A stretch of 15,996 nt of DNA from JAWXCM01 sp034408745 (lineage in GTDB: Bacteria; Acidobacteriota; Terriglobia; Bryobacterales; Bryobacteraceae), in NCBI GenBank assembly GCA_034408745.1, contig JAWXCM010000138.1, positions 1-15,996 on the forward strand, in the 5' to 3' direction. Shown here in pieces: positions 8,223-15,742 of the stretch. A program made the position numbers and the translations under genes. The notes below the pieces were generated by a model. The model searched no databases. It saw only the letters and a list, made by a program, of their open reading frames with translations, and had not been told where the DNA came from. Each line of letters opens with the position of its first letter. Position 1 is the stretch's first letter.

Positions 8223-8253
8223 CCGGACTGTCTCGCGAGGAAACAGCCCGGCT
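8221..8253. terminator. Hairpin between convergent NRPS and TonB-receptor genes, possible bidirectional terminator
   Basis: Arms 8221-8231 (AGCCGGACTGT) and 8243-8253 (ACAGCCCGGCT) can pair over 11 positions with one mismatch, around an 11-base loop that itself contains the palindrome CTCGCGAG. It lies exactly between the two converging stop codons. Neither side has a good T-run, so a classical intrinsic terminator is not proven. Confidence 0.42.
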
Positions 8254-8267
8254 TCCTTACGGATTGG

Positions 8268-11200
8268 TTAGAACTGCAGCATCAACGTGAGGTTGACCAA
8301 CGGCTGGCCACCAAACGAAGCGGTGGTGGGGTCGCCGGTCACCTTCCCGAAATTCTGGGGATTGCGGAAATCGACCGTGGTATCCGGGTTATTGAAGTTG
8401 AAGGTTTTGAACGCGTTTTGCAAGTCGACGCGCAACTGCATGCGGGTTCGTTCTTTCAGCGTGAAATTCTTCTGGGCCGAAAGAACGGTCCATCGAAGCG
8501 GGGTTCCGATTATGGTGTTTCGTCCGAGGTTTCCGACGCGGTAGTCGCAGCGGGTACGGTCGAAACCTGCAGGTATGACTGACGGGCACCCGCCGGGCAG
8601 CGCAAAGTTAGACAGGCCATTGTTGTCGCCCGTAAATATGGAGCGGCTGTTGCCTTTGTTGAAGCGGTCGCCACCGAGGTCGCCCCAACCGTCGCGGATC
8701 TCCATTTGGTTGAGAACATCCGGGCGGCTGTTGCCGGCGAAGCCCGGGAAGTAGTTGAAGGGGCTGCCGGTGTAGGAGATGGTCAGCGGGTTGCCGCTTT
8801 CGAGGGACTGGACGCCGGAGAATTCGAGTCCACCGAACATCCACTTCTTCCAGCCCGAGGTGGCCCACGGCTTCCCTGCTCCGAACGGCAGTTCGTAGTT
8901 TCCGGTCAGATTGAAGCGATGGCCGCGATGATACCCGGCGAGCGCCTTTTCGAGGCCGCGGTTCTGGATGGGCGCGACGCCGCCGCCATCGTTGTCATTA
9001 TCCTGGGAGTTTATCGATTTGGACCACGTGTAGAACGTGGAGAAGTACAGACCGTTCGACATGCGTTTTTCGAGTTTGACGGTCCCGGCGTGGAAGGTGG
9101 AGTGGCCGAAGTTGGACCGGAAGCGAATGTCGCCGAAGTTGGGGAAGGGACGGTAGTTCTGCGCGGCCGCGCGGACGGCGTTCTGCTGGGTCGGATTGCC
9201 GGCGAAGAAGTCGATGGGGAAGGTGTTGGCCTGCCACCGCTCGACGAGACCTACGCCAGACGAACCCTGATAGCTGAATTCCAGCAGATAATTCCTGGTG
9301 AATTCATGCTGAATGCTGGCATTCCAGTTCATTGTGTACGGATTTCGCAGACCTGGATCCCACCATTCGGCGCCGCGGGAGCTGAAGTTTGTGCCAACGA
9401 AGGGCGACGTCAGGTTGCTGCGAGTGGTGAAGGCGAAAGGCGCCGGCCCGCGACTCAACGTGGTGGTCGGCGTGGGGACACCGGGGAGTGCCTGCTGCGT
9501 GGTGGTTGCAGTGTACTCCTCAAACTGCCCGCGATTGGACGGAATCCTGATGTCGACGGTGTAGAATCCGAGGCCTCCGCGGAACACCCATTTTTCGAGA
9601 GGATGCCACGCCAGTCCAAGCCTCGGCTGGAAGTTGTTGTTGTCGCGTCTGGAGAGTCCGCCGGCAGGGTGGATGAAGGCGCCTTTCATCCCGGTGAGAT
9701 CGTCTGTGGCTGTTGGGTCGAAGTTGGTCATGGCGCTGTTCTTCGTGTTGAACGGGCTTTCGTTCATGTAGCGCATGCCGACGTTCATGGTCAGGGTCGG
9801 GGTGATCTTCCAGTCGTCCTGCAGGTAGAAGCTGTGAATGGTGGAGCGCGGCAGCCAGCTGGTGAGTTCGGCATTGGCGTTGACGGAACCGACATAGCCG
9901 GTGAGGAACCCGGCGAAGTCGACTCCGGTGTTCGGGATTCCGACTCCGTTGGGCTGCAGTCCGCTGGTGACGCCGCCGGAATTGAATTGCGTAAAACGGG
10001 CGAAATTCGCGGAATTCAGGCGGCTGCGCAGAATTTCGTAGCCGAACTTAAATGCGTGTGAGCCTTTGATCCAGGTGGTGTCATTGCGCCAGGAAAGGGT
10101 CTCATTAACGGTGCGGCTCGGAGTGGCGCCGTTCATGCCGTAGACGCCGAATGCGGGCATCAGGGCTGCGTCGGCGTTGGGGATGCCGAGCTGTTGTGCC
10201 CAGTTCTGGCCGAAGCTGGGGACTCTGGTGGACGACGCCCGGCGGAAATAGCCGGCGCGGGAATCGTTCACCATGGACGGCGAAATGACGTATGTGTAGC
10301 CGACGGAACTGTTGTTGGCTCGCACCGGGCTGTAGTTGCCTGTTTCGGTATCGAAGGGGGACTGGTCTTCGCGGAAGCGGACCGGCCGGCCCCAGCCGCT
10401 GAGATCGTTCTGCGTGAAGCCACCGTTGATCTTGAACTTCGAATTGAAGTGGTGGTCCATGCGGATGTTGTAGTCGTTGAAAAACGTGCGTGCGAACTCA
10501 TTGGCGAGCACGTTGTTGACGGGGCCTGTGATGGTGGGGGTACCGGGTCCGGTGGGCTGCACCCACGGGTCGTAGGAAAGCACCTTACGGGCGACGGGGT
10601 CGATGCGGCTCTGGGGGATGACGTTGTTGGGGAACATGTCGCGAGTCCAGGTGCCGTCCGCGAGTTGCCGCGTGGTGGCGGGGTCGTAGATGGGATTGAG
10701 GCCGGTGAAGATTCCCTGGCGCATTTCCGGGGTCGGCACGGTTGTAAAGACCTGGGCGTATTTCTTTTCGTGAAGCCGCTGATATCCGAAGAAAAAGAAT
10801 GTCTTGTCCTTGCCTTTGTAGAGGCCTGGGATGGTGACGGGACCGCTGATGTTTCCGTCGGGCTGCATGAAGAACGCCGGGAGTCCGTCGGGCTTGCCGG
10901 GATACGGGTCGGAGGTGCGTTTCTGGTCGAAGTAGCGGCGGTGGGCCATCGCGCGGGTGCGACCGTACCACGAGGCCATGCCGTGGAGTTGATTGCTGCC
11001 GCTCTTCTTGACCACGCTGATCACGCCGCCGGCGGTGTGGCCGTACTCGGCTGGCGGAAGTGTGGTGATGACGTTGACCTCGGCGACCGCGTTCTGCATG
11101 GGGCGGATGGTGTTGGTGCCGCCCTGCGGATCCTGTCCGGTTACGCCGTCCTCGAAGATGCCGATGGTGCCACTGCGCTGTCCGGCGATGTTGTAGCCGC

Positions 11201-11705
11201 CGAGGCCGCCGCCGTAGGTGTATCCGGCTGTGGTCAGGCCCGGGACGAGGGCGAGGGTGGAGTTGATGTAGCGCTGATACAGGGGCAGTTCGTAGAGGAC
11301 GTTGCCGCTCATGACGGTGCGTGTCGACGATGTTTCAGTCTCCAGCAGTGGGGCCTGGGATTCGACTCGGATGAAGTCGGTCATCTGTCCCACCTGCATG
11401 GCGGCGTCGACGGCGAGGGTGTCGCCTGTGCGCAATTCGACGTGCTCGACTACTGCTTTCTTGAAGCCGCTGGCTTCGAAGGAGACTGTGTACTCGCCGG
11501 GCTGGAGGGAGAGAGCGCGGTAGATTCCCTCGTCGTTGGTAACGGCGTTAGTAGTTACGTTGGTGGAGCGGGCAAGCACGGTGACGGCGACGCCGGGCAC
11601 GACGGCGCCCGATGAATCTGTCACACGGCCTGTAATGGTGGAGGTTCCAATCTGCGCGGTAACGGCGACAGTTGCAAGAATTGCCAGAAGCACAAGTCTG
11701 TTCAC
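8268..11705 (-). CDS. TonB-dependent outer-membrane receptor with N-terminal carboxypeptidase-regulatory-like domain (Oar-like)
   Basis: A 1145-residue outer-membrane protein that would take up or bind large substrates using TonB energy. The start is GTG at 11705, supported by GAGGGG (11711-11716) five bases upstream. Residues 1-17 are a signal peptide (MNRLVLLAILATVAVTA). Residues of about 20-105 are a CarboxypepD_reg beta-sandwich (ITGRVTDSSGAVVPGVAVTV, GIYRALSLQPGEYTVSF). Residues of about 120-235 are the plug domain (LPLYQRYINSTLALVPGL, NIAGQRSGTIGIFEDG, EYGHTAGGVISVVKKSG). The remainder is a beta-barrel rich in aromatic and Asn/Gly strands, ending in the outer-membrane-type terminal Phe (LTLMLQF). 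I could not identify a TonB box. This architecture and length are typical of the large Oar-like receptor families of Acidobacteriota. The ligand is unknown. The gene faces the alpha-galactosidase/sulfatase/NRPS string convergently, so shared function is possible but unproven. Confidence 0.93.
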   Translation of the reverse strand: MNRLVLLAILATVAVTAQIGTSTITGRVTDSSGAVVPGVAVTVLARSTNVTTNAVTNDEGIYRALSLQPGEYTVSFEASGFKKAVVEHVELRTGDTLAVDAAMQVGQMTDFIRVESQAPLLETETSSTRTVMSGNVLYELPLYQRYINSTLALVPGLTTAGYTYGGGLGGYNIAGQRSGTIGIFEDGVTGQDPQGGTNTIRPMQNAVAEVNVITTLPPAEYGHTAGGVISVVKKSGSNQLHGMASWYGRTRAMAHRRYFDQKRTSDPYPGKPDGLPAFFMQPDGNISGPVTIPGLYKGKDKTFFFFGYQRLHEKKYAQVFTTVPTPEMRQGIFTGLNPIYDPATTRQLADGTWTRDMFPNNVIPQSRIDPVARKVLSYDPWVQPTGPGTPTITGPVNNVLANEFARTFFNDYNIRMDHHFNSKFKINGGFTQNDLSGWGRPVRFREDQSPFDTETGNYSPVRANNSSVGYTYVISPSMVNDSRAGYFRRASSTRVPSFGQNWAQQLGIPNADAALMPAFGVYGMNGATPSRTVNETLSWRNDTTWIKGSHAFKFGYEILRSRLNSANFARFTQFNSGGVTSGLQPNGVGIPNTGVDFAGFLTGYVGSVNANAELTSWLPRSTIHSFYLQDDWKITPTLTMNVGMRYMNESPFNTKNSAMTNFDPTATDDLTGMKGAFIHPAGGLSRRDNNNFQPRLGLAWHPLEKWVFRGGLGFYTVDIRIPSNRGQFEEYTATTTQQALPGVPTPTTTLSRGPAPFAFTTRSNLTSPFVGTNFSSRGAEWWDPGLRNPYTMNWNASIQHEFTRNYLLEFSYQGSSGVGLVERWQANTFPIDFFAGNPTQQNAVRAAAQNYRPFPNFGDIRFRSNFGHSTFHAGTVKLEKRMSNGLYFSTFYTWSKSINSQDNDNDGGGVAPIQNRGLEKALAGYHRGHRFNLTGNYELPFGAGKPWATSGWKKWMFGGLEFSGVQSLESGNPLTISYTGSPFNYFPGFAGNSRPDVLNQMEIRDGWGDLGGDRFNKGNSRSIFTGDNNGLSNFALPGGCPSVIPAGFDRTRCDYRVGNLGRNTIIGTPLRWTVLSAQKNFTLKERTRMQLRVDLQNAFKTFNFNNPDTTVDFRNPQNFGKVTGDPTTASFGGQPLVNLTLMLQF

Positions 11706-11814
11706 GGGATCCCCTCAAAACGTTGGGTCGCGCCTGCATGGCGCGCGTATAGTGGACTATTACTATACGAAACCGAACAGAAATGCAACCGCCCCCTGGG
11801 ACTGGGGTGCGAGC
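11706..11814. other. Longest gene-free stretch: upstream region of the receptor gene
   Basis: This 109-bp gap separates the RidA stop from the receptor GTG. It contains the receptor's GAGGGG ribosome-binding site (11711-11716), the GTATAGT/ACTATAC palindrome and an AT-richer segment (11747-11786) that stands out from the surrounding GC-rich DNA. I see no small gene or RNA in it, and no convincing terminator for the RidA gene, which is oriented the same way. Confidence 0.6.
11747..11768 (-). promoter_or_regulatory. Palindromic operator candidate overlapping the receptor-gene promoter
   Basis: A perfect inverted repeat GTATAGT (11747-11753), 8-base spacer, ACTATAC (11762-11768) lies 42 bases before the receptor start. 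Read on the minus strand, the upstream arm contains TATAGT (11762-11767), five of six matches to a -10 box. A TTGCAT at 11783-11788 is a weak -35 candidate with a short 15-base spacer. Inner TAGT/ACTA half-sites repeat within the element. The position suits a repressor that blocks RNA polymerase; which regulator family binds it is unknown. Confidence 0.5.
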
Positions 11815-12195
11815 CTATGCGCTGGCAATGACTTCGATTTCGATAAGAGCGTACTTGTCGAGGCGGCTGATTTCCACCGTGGATTTCGCCGGGCGATGCG
11901 GGAAACGTGGGCCGTAAATGCGATTCATTTCAGGCAGCAGGGAGAAGTCTGTGATGAAGATATTGACCTTCGCTACGCGGTCGAGGCCTGAGCCCGCTGC
12001 GAGGAGAATGAGTTCGATGTTGTCGATGGCTCGCGTGGTTTGCTCCGCGATGGTGGGGCCGACGAGGTCGCGGGTGGCGGGGTCGACGCCAAGCTGTCCG
12101 GAGAGAAAGAGAAGATCTCCGAGACGAACGGCCTGTGAGTACGTATTGTTATTCGGCGGGAGTTCGGGAACAGGGACTGGGGTGGGCACAGGCAT
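11815..12195 (-). CDS. RidA (YjgF/YER057c/UK114) family protein with Lys in place of the key Arg
   Basis: A 126-residue RidA-family protein. Canonical members form trimers and hydrolyse reactive enamine/imine intermediates in the cytoplasm; others are deaminases in catabolic pathways. The ATG at 12195 is chosen because the protein then has normal family length and does not overlap the divergent dioxygenase gene. The N-terminus is an unusual Pro/Val-rich stretch (MPVPTPVPVPELPPNNN) followed by YSQAVRLGDLLFLSGQLGVDP, the family's first signature. The C-terminal signature is PAKSTVEISRLDKYALIEIEVIA. Aligned to E. coli RidA, R105 corresponds to K104 here, while E120 is kept as E119. Since the Arg binds the substrate carboxylate, this is probably not a standard 2-iminobutanoate/2-iminopropanoate deaminase. 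The ribosome-binding site is weak. It is transcribed away from the intradiol dioxygenase gene across a 54-bp gap. Confidence 0.88.
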   Translation of the reverse strand: MPVPTPVPVPELPPNNNTYSQAVRLGDLLFLSGQLGVDPATRDLVGPTIAEQTTRAIDNIELILLAAGSGLDRVAKVNIFITDFSLLPEMNRIYGPRFPHRPAKSTVEISRLDKYALIEIEVIASA

Positions 12196-12237
12196 ACCGC
12201 CAGCATACGCCCTGCTCTGATACACTCGCGCCCATAC

Positions 12238-12243
12238 AGGAGG
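12238..12243 (+). promoter_or_regulatory. Strong ribosome-binding site of the dioxygenase gene
   Basis: A perfect AGGAGG six bases before the ATG at 12250 fixes this start. It stands out because most genes in the window have weak sites. It lies in the 54-bp gap shared with the divergent RidA gene; TACACT at 12221-12226 is a weak -10 candidate with no good -35. Confidence 0.7.
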
Positions 12244-12249
12244 CCTGAC

Positions 12250-12801
12250 ATGGCTCTGCACCCAACCCGCCGCCGCGCGATTCAACTCGCGGCCGGAATG
12301 GCTACCGCTCCGCTGCTGCTGGCGTTTGAGCATGACGTGACTCATCCCGTTTCTGAAGGTCCCGCGTATAAGGCCGGGGCTCCGTTCCGGCGCGAGATCA
12401 TCGATCCGGGCTCTCCAGGGACTCGGTTTCTGCTGCACGGCCGGGTGCTGTCGTCATCGACGGAGAAGGCGGTGGATCAGGCGGTGGTCGACCTGTGGAA
12501 CGTGCAGAACAACACGGAGTATGACTTCAAGGGGTTCAATCTTCGAGGTCGGAATTTGACGAAGAAGGACGGGGGCTTTGAGTTTTTGACGATTGAGGCG
12601 ATTCCTTACGGGGGGCGGACGGCTCATTTTCACTTCAAGGTTTCGGCTCCGGGATTTCAGCCTCTGACTACGGAGTTGTATCTGCCTGGCGTGTCGGCGA
12701 ACTCGCGGGACGGGTCGTTCCGGAACTCGAATTTGCTGCAGAAGGTGGATGAGGCGGGAATTCGGAAAGGCCGGTACAAGTTTTATTTGCGGCCTTTGTA
12801 G
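12250..12801 (+). CDS. Tat-exported intradiol ring-cleavage dioxygenase-like protein
   Basis: A 183-residue protein of the protocatechuate 3,4-dioxygenase/catechol 1,2-dioxygenase fold, whose members use non-haem Fe(III) to open catechol-type rings between the hydroxyls. AGGAGG (12238-12243) sits six bases before the ATG. The N-terminus HPTRRRAIQLAAGMATAPLLL is a likely twin-arginine signal, so the enzyme is predicted to act outside the cytoplasm. The core reads LHGRVL...AVVDLWNVQNNTEYDF, then IPYGGRTAHFHFKV, then LTTELYLPG. All four iron ligands are visible: Y91, Y120, H126 and H128, with the conserved R123 between them. It is shorter than classical dioxygenases and lacks their N-terminal dimerisation helices, as in the small exported subgroup. 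The substrate is unknown. Its stop lies 6 bp from that of the converging ogt gene. Confidence 0.88.
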   Translation: MALHPTRRRAIQLAAGMATAPLLLAFEHDVTHPVSEGPAYKAGAPFRREIIDPGSPGTRFLLHGRVLSSSTEKAVDQAVVDLWNVQNNTEYDFKGFNLRGRNLTKKDGGFEFLTIEAIPYGGRTAHFHFKVSAPGFQPLTTELYLPGVSANSRDGSFRNSNLLQKVDEAGIRKGRYKFYLRPL

Positions 12802-12807
12802 TCAAGC

Positions 12808-13350
12808 CTAAAAGAGGGAGGTTTGTTCTCCTTTTATGGCTCCTTCGGCGGTGAGTAGTTTTGCTTTTGTGGCGGTGCCGCCGCCGGCGGAGAAGCCTCC
12901 CAGTTTTGTTCCGGCTGCAAGGACCCGGTGGCAGGGGACTATGACTGCGAAGGGGTTTCGGCCGAGCGCCTGTCCTACGGCGCGGGCGGCTCCGTTGTCT
13001 CCGATTCTGGCGGCCACTTCGCCGTAGGTCAGTGTCGCGCCGAAGGGAATTTTTCTGGCAGCTTCGTAGACGCGGCGATCGAAAGCGGCGACTCGGGTCC
13101 AGTCGAGGGGGATGGAGACGAGGTCGCGGCTTTCACCGGAGATGACGGCCCGGATGTCGTCGATGGCGTGCTCCATGTCCACGGGCGGGGCCAGGAATGC
13201 GGCAGCTGGGAATCGCTCTTCAATGCGCTCGCGGGTGGCGGCCTGGTTGTCTTCCGGGAGCTGGATCCCGGCGATTCCGGCGCTGGTCCAGACGACACCA
13301 CACAGGCCGATGGAGGTGTCGAATAACGTGTACTCGAATTTCGTTTTCAT
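12808..13350 (-). CDS. ogt: Methylated-DNA--protein-cysteine S-methyltransferase (O6-alkylguanine-DNA alkyltransferase)
   Basis: A 180-residue suicide DNA-repair protein that takes the alkyl group from O6-alkylguanine onto its own cysteine. The N-terminal RNase H-like domain (residues 1-85) is followed by the conserved winged-helix domain. In it, FDRRVYEAARKIPFGATLTYGEVAARIG leads to RAVGQALGRNP, carrying the arginine finger R123, and to the active-site VIVPCHRV with C140. KLGGFSAGG, the substrate-pocket loop, follows. Length and motifs are those of the Ogt type without an AraC/Ada regulatory domain. The ATG at 13350 overlaps the decarboxylase stop (ATGA), with a poor ribosome-binding site, so translational coupling is likely. 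It is the last gene of the minus-strand operon. No Ada-type regulator or operator is visible. Confidence 0.95.
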   Translation of the reverse strand: MKTKFEYTLFDTSIGLCGVVWTSAGIAGIQLPEDNQAATRERIEERFPAAAFLAPPVDMEHAIDDIRAVISGESRDLVSIPLDWTRVAAFDRRVYEAARKIPFGATLTYGEVAARIGDNGAARAVGQALGRNPFAVIVPCHRVLAAGTKLGGFSAGGGTATKAKLLTAEGAIKGEQTSLF

Positions 13351-14789
13351 TCCTGCTGTATTTCTTTAGCTGTTTCCCGAATATCCGCGAGCAGCAGCCG
13401 CATGTGCTCTTCCCGTGTACGGTAATTTAGCACGCAACCGCGAAGAGCGAATTTCCCGTGCACGCTCGCGTTCGACACATAGCTGCGTCCCGATTTTTGC
13501 ACGCGTGCGAGGATGCGCTGATTCAGGGCGTCGAGGTCGCCCGTGTAGCCAGGTGGATGGTAGCGGAAGCAGAAGATGGAAAGCTCTACGGGACAGAGCA
13601 TTTCGAAGTCGTCGCTGGTGTGGATCAGTTGCTCGACATAACGGGCGCGGGCAATGTTCTGATCGATGGCTTCGCGGATGGCGTCAAGCCCGGCGGTCTG
13701 AACTTGCAGCCAAACGTTGAGGGCTCGGAAACGGCGCGAGAGTTCGGGGCCATAGTCCCAGCAGGCGAAGGCTTCGGCGCCCTGGAGACCGACGGCACGA
13801 GTGTACTCGGCCTGATACGCGAACGCTCTGGCGGCGATGGCAGGGTCGCGGTAGAGTACGCAGCCGCAATCGAGCGGGAGGTACAGCCACTTGTGAGGGT
13901 CGAGCGAGATGGAGTCAGCCGTTTCCATGCCTTCAAAGTAGTGGTGCACGGAGGGGGCGAGCACTGCGAAGCCGCCGTACGAGGCGTCGATGTGGAACCA
14001 CGTCTCGTGGCGGCGGGCGATTTCGCCGATGGCGGCGAGGGGGTCCACGGCTCCGGTTCCGGCGGTGCCTGCGCTGGCTACCACGCACATGGGGTAGATG
14101 CCGGCCGCTTTGTCTTCGCGGATGGCCTGGTCGAGGGCGGCGGGGTCAAGTCGCATCCGGCCGTCGCAAGGCAGGAACCGGACGGAGTCGGTGCCGAGGC
14201 CGAGCATGGCGGCTGCTTTGGGGATCGACAGGTGGACTTCCGATGACGCGTAGATACGGGCTCGGCGGCCGGCGAGTCCTTGCTCCCGCACGTCGGGGAA
14301 CATGGCGCCGCGGGCTGCTGCGAGTCCGGCGAAGTTGGCCATGGAACCGCCGCTGACGAACAGGCCGGAGGTGGTCGGGGGCATGCCCGTCCAGGTGCGA
14401 ATCCAGTCGATGACGGTCTGTTCGATGGTGACTCCGGCTGGTGCGGATCGCCAGCCGGTGACGTTGGTGTTGAGCGCCGAGATGAGAAGATCGCCGAGGG
14501 CCGTGGTGGGCGTGCCGGGCGAGGCGACATAGCCGAAGAAACCGGGGTGGCCGTTGTGGCGCGAGTTGGTGTAGATGTCGGCAAGGACGCGCTGGAGCAG
14601 GGCGTCGGGGTCGCCGGGCTGGTCGGGTGCGGGCTCGCTGAGCAGGGCTGTCAGGTCGGCGGCGGATGTGCGCGGGGTGACTGGCAGACCGGGGAGTGCG
14701 CGGTAATGGTCTGCGAGCGCGTCGACAAGTTGGTGGCCGAGGCGGCGGAACTCTTCCGGGCTGAGTTCGAGAGGGCTCAGGCCGTCCAC
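13347..14789 (-). CDS. Group II pyridoxal-phosphate-dependent decarboxylase (aromatic-amino-acid decarboxylase-like)
   Basis: A PLP enzyme of about 480 residues in the aromatic-L-amino-acid/glutamate decarboxylase fold, expected to remove CO2 from an amino acid in the cytoplasm. Numbered from the GTG at 14789, the key residues are H186 (SSEVHLS, stacks on PLP), D268 (FHIDASYGG, pairs with the PLP nitrogen) and K300 (SLDPHKWLY, Schiff base). HPGFFGYVASPGT and SAPAGVTIEQTVIDW are typical substrate-side segments. GTG 14789 is preferred: it has GAGG ten bases upstream and begins 23 bp after the preceding gene's stop. The upstream ATG at 14849 would add 20 residues, overlap that gene by 37 bp and has no ribosome-binding site, but remains possible. 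The substrate (Trp, Tyr, Dopa, Phe or other) cannot be read from the sequence. Its stop overlaps the ogt start. Confidence 0.88.
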   Translation of the reverse strand: MDGLSPLELSPEEFRRLGHQLVDALADHYRALPGLPVTPRTSAADLTALLSEPAPDQPGDPDALLQRVLADIYTNSRHNGHPGFFGYVASPGTPTTALGDLLISALNTNVTGWRSAPAGVTIEQTVIDWIRTWTGMPPTTSGLFVSGGSMANFAGLAAARGAMFPDVREQGLAGRRARIYASSEVHLSIPKAAAMLGLGTDSVRFLPCDGRMRLDPAALDQAIREDKAAGIYPMCVVASAGTAGTGAVDPLAAIGEIARRHETWFHIDASYGGFAVLAPSVHHYFEGMETADSISLDPHKWLYLPLDCGCVLYRDPAIAARAFAYQAEYTRAVGLQGAEAFACWDYGPELSRRFRALNVWLQVQTAGLDAIREAIDQNIARARYVEQLIHTSDDFEMLCPVELSIFCFRYHPPGYTGDLDALNQRILARVQKSGRSYVSNASVHGKFALRGCVLNYRTREEHMRLLLADIRETAKEIQQE

Positions 14790-14812
14790 TGGAAACAGAC
14801 CTCGATCCCCAC

Positions 14813-15742
14813 TTACGACGCCAGCGCTTTCCGGCAGAATGCGACGCACTTTTTCATTTCGGCGAGCACGTCGGAACCGGCGGGTGTGTTGTATTCGTAC
14901 TCGATGCTGGCCGGGAATTTGTATTTATTCTTCTTCATTGTCTGAAGAATTTGTACAAGCGGAGTTTCGCCCTCGCCCCACGGCATGTTGGGCCCACCGG
15001 CGCGTCCGCCCCTGGCGCCGGGTGGCGCGGAGGCTGGTCCCTTGCGGTCCTTGAGGTGCAGACTGGCGATGCGGCCGTGATACTTCTCCATGATCGGGAT
15101 GGGTGAGTCGCCAGTGAGGGCGAAGTAGTGGCCGACATCGAGGTTGAGGGCCGTGAATTTTGAGGCGTTGAGGGCTTTCTCGAAGCCTGACGATCCACCC
15201 TGGCCGTGGGTGTGGAACGCGATTCTAAGCTTGCGCTTCGCGGCGTATTCGGCCACACGGGCGAGGTGCGCGTCGTCGGCTGGCAACTCCATGGTGATGT
15301 GATTCGCACCGAGAGTCTCACCGACATTCCAGATGTATTCGTACTCGGCATCGGACATCGCCATGGTGGGCGGGAGTTTAAATGCGTAGATTTTCACACC
15401 GGCATCCGCATACATTTTGCGAAATGCCTTGTATTTATCCATGGATACGGACGTGCGCCATGCTTTCAGGGCTTCTGCTCCCGGCCCCTTAGCCGGTGCG
15501 GACGGGGCTCCGGCGTAGCTCTCGGCCGCCCCGGCCATGAGTTCGACGGCGCTGATCCCGCAATCGACGCAGTAGCGAAGGATCTCTTCGGCGCTTCCCG
15601 GCAGGGTGCGGAAGCTGTATGTGATGGCTCCGATCTGGACGCCACCGAAGTTCGAGTTCGGCTTTGCAGCGGCGTGGAGAAGAGTGCCGGCGGAGGCGGC
15701 GCCGAGCGTGAGTCTGCCCAGGTCGCGTCTGGTGATGAGCAT
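14813..15742 (-). CDS. Tat-exported xylose-isomerase-like TIM-barrel protein (sugar phosphate isomerase/epimerase family)
   Basis: A 309-residue member of the AP_endonuc_2/xylose-isomerase-like TIM-barrel family, whose members isomerise or epimerise sugars, inositols or hydroxypyruvate with divalent metal. AGGAGG (15749-15754) lies six bases before the ATG. The start TRRDLGRLTLGAASAGTLLHAAA is a clear twin-arginine signal, so the protein is probably periplasmic; a sugar-phosphate substrate is then unlikely despite the family name. Metal-site candidates appear in the family order: E152 (HITMELP), D202 (LNLDVGHY), H229 (ASLHLKD) and E281/E283 (SIEYEYN). FHTHGQGG and AVELMAG are further family motifs. 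A Gly/Pro/Ala-rich loop (235-256) precedes PWGEGETP. The ATG abuts the upstream gene's TAA directly. The exact reaction is unknown. Confidence 0.88.
   Translation of the reverse strand: MLITRRDLGRLTLGAASAGTLLHAAAKPNSNFGGVQIGAITYSFRTLPGSAEEILRYCVDCGISAVELMAGAAESYAGAPSAPAKGPGAEALKAWRTSVSMDKYKAFRKMYADAGVKIYAFKLPPTMAMSDAEYEYIWNVGETLGANHITMELPADDAHLARVAEYAAKRKLRIAFHTHGQGGSSGFEKALNASKFTALNLDVGHYFALTGDSPIPIMEKYHGRIASLHLKDRKGPASAPPGARGGRAGGPNMPWGEGETPLVQILQTMKKNKYKFPASIEYEYNTPAGSDVLAEMKKCVAFCRKALAS

Noticed and set aside
8706..11615. Long plus-strand open frames (8706-10061 and 10194-11615) opposite the TonB receptor
   Set aside because: They are antisense to a full-length receptor with clear family motifs, have low-complexity Gly/Val/Ala/Glu-rich translations with no recognisable domain, and no convincing ribosome-binding sites. 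Such frames are expected in GC-rich genes.
12196..12438. N-terminal extension of the RidA protein to a start at 12438
   Set aside because: It would overlap the divergent dioxygenase gene and its strong ribosome-binding site, and RidA proteins are normally about 125-130 residues, as obtained from 12195.
13458..14246. Plus-strand 262-residue open frame opposite the PLP decarboxylase
   Set aside because: Antisense to conserved PLP-binding motifs and Gly/Val-rich without domains; a shadow.
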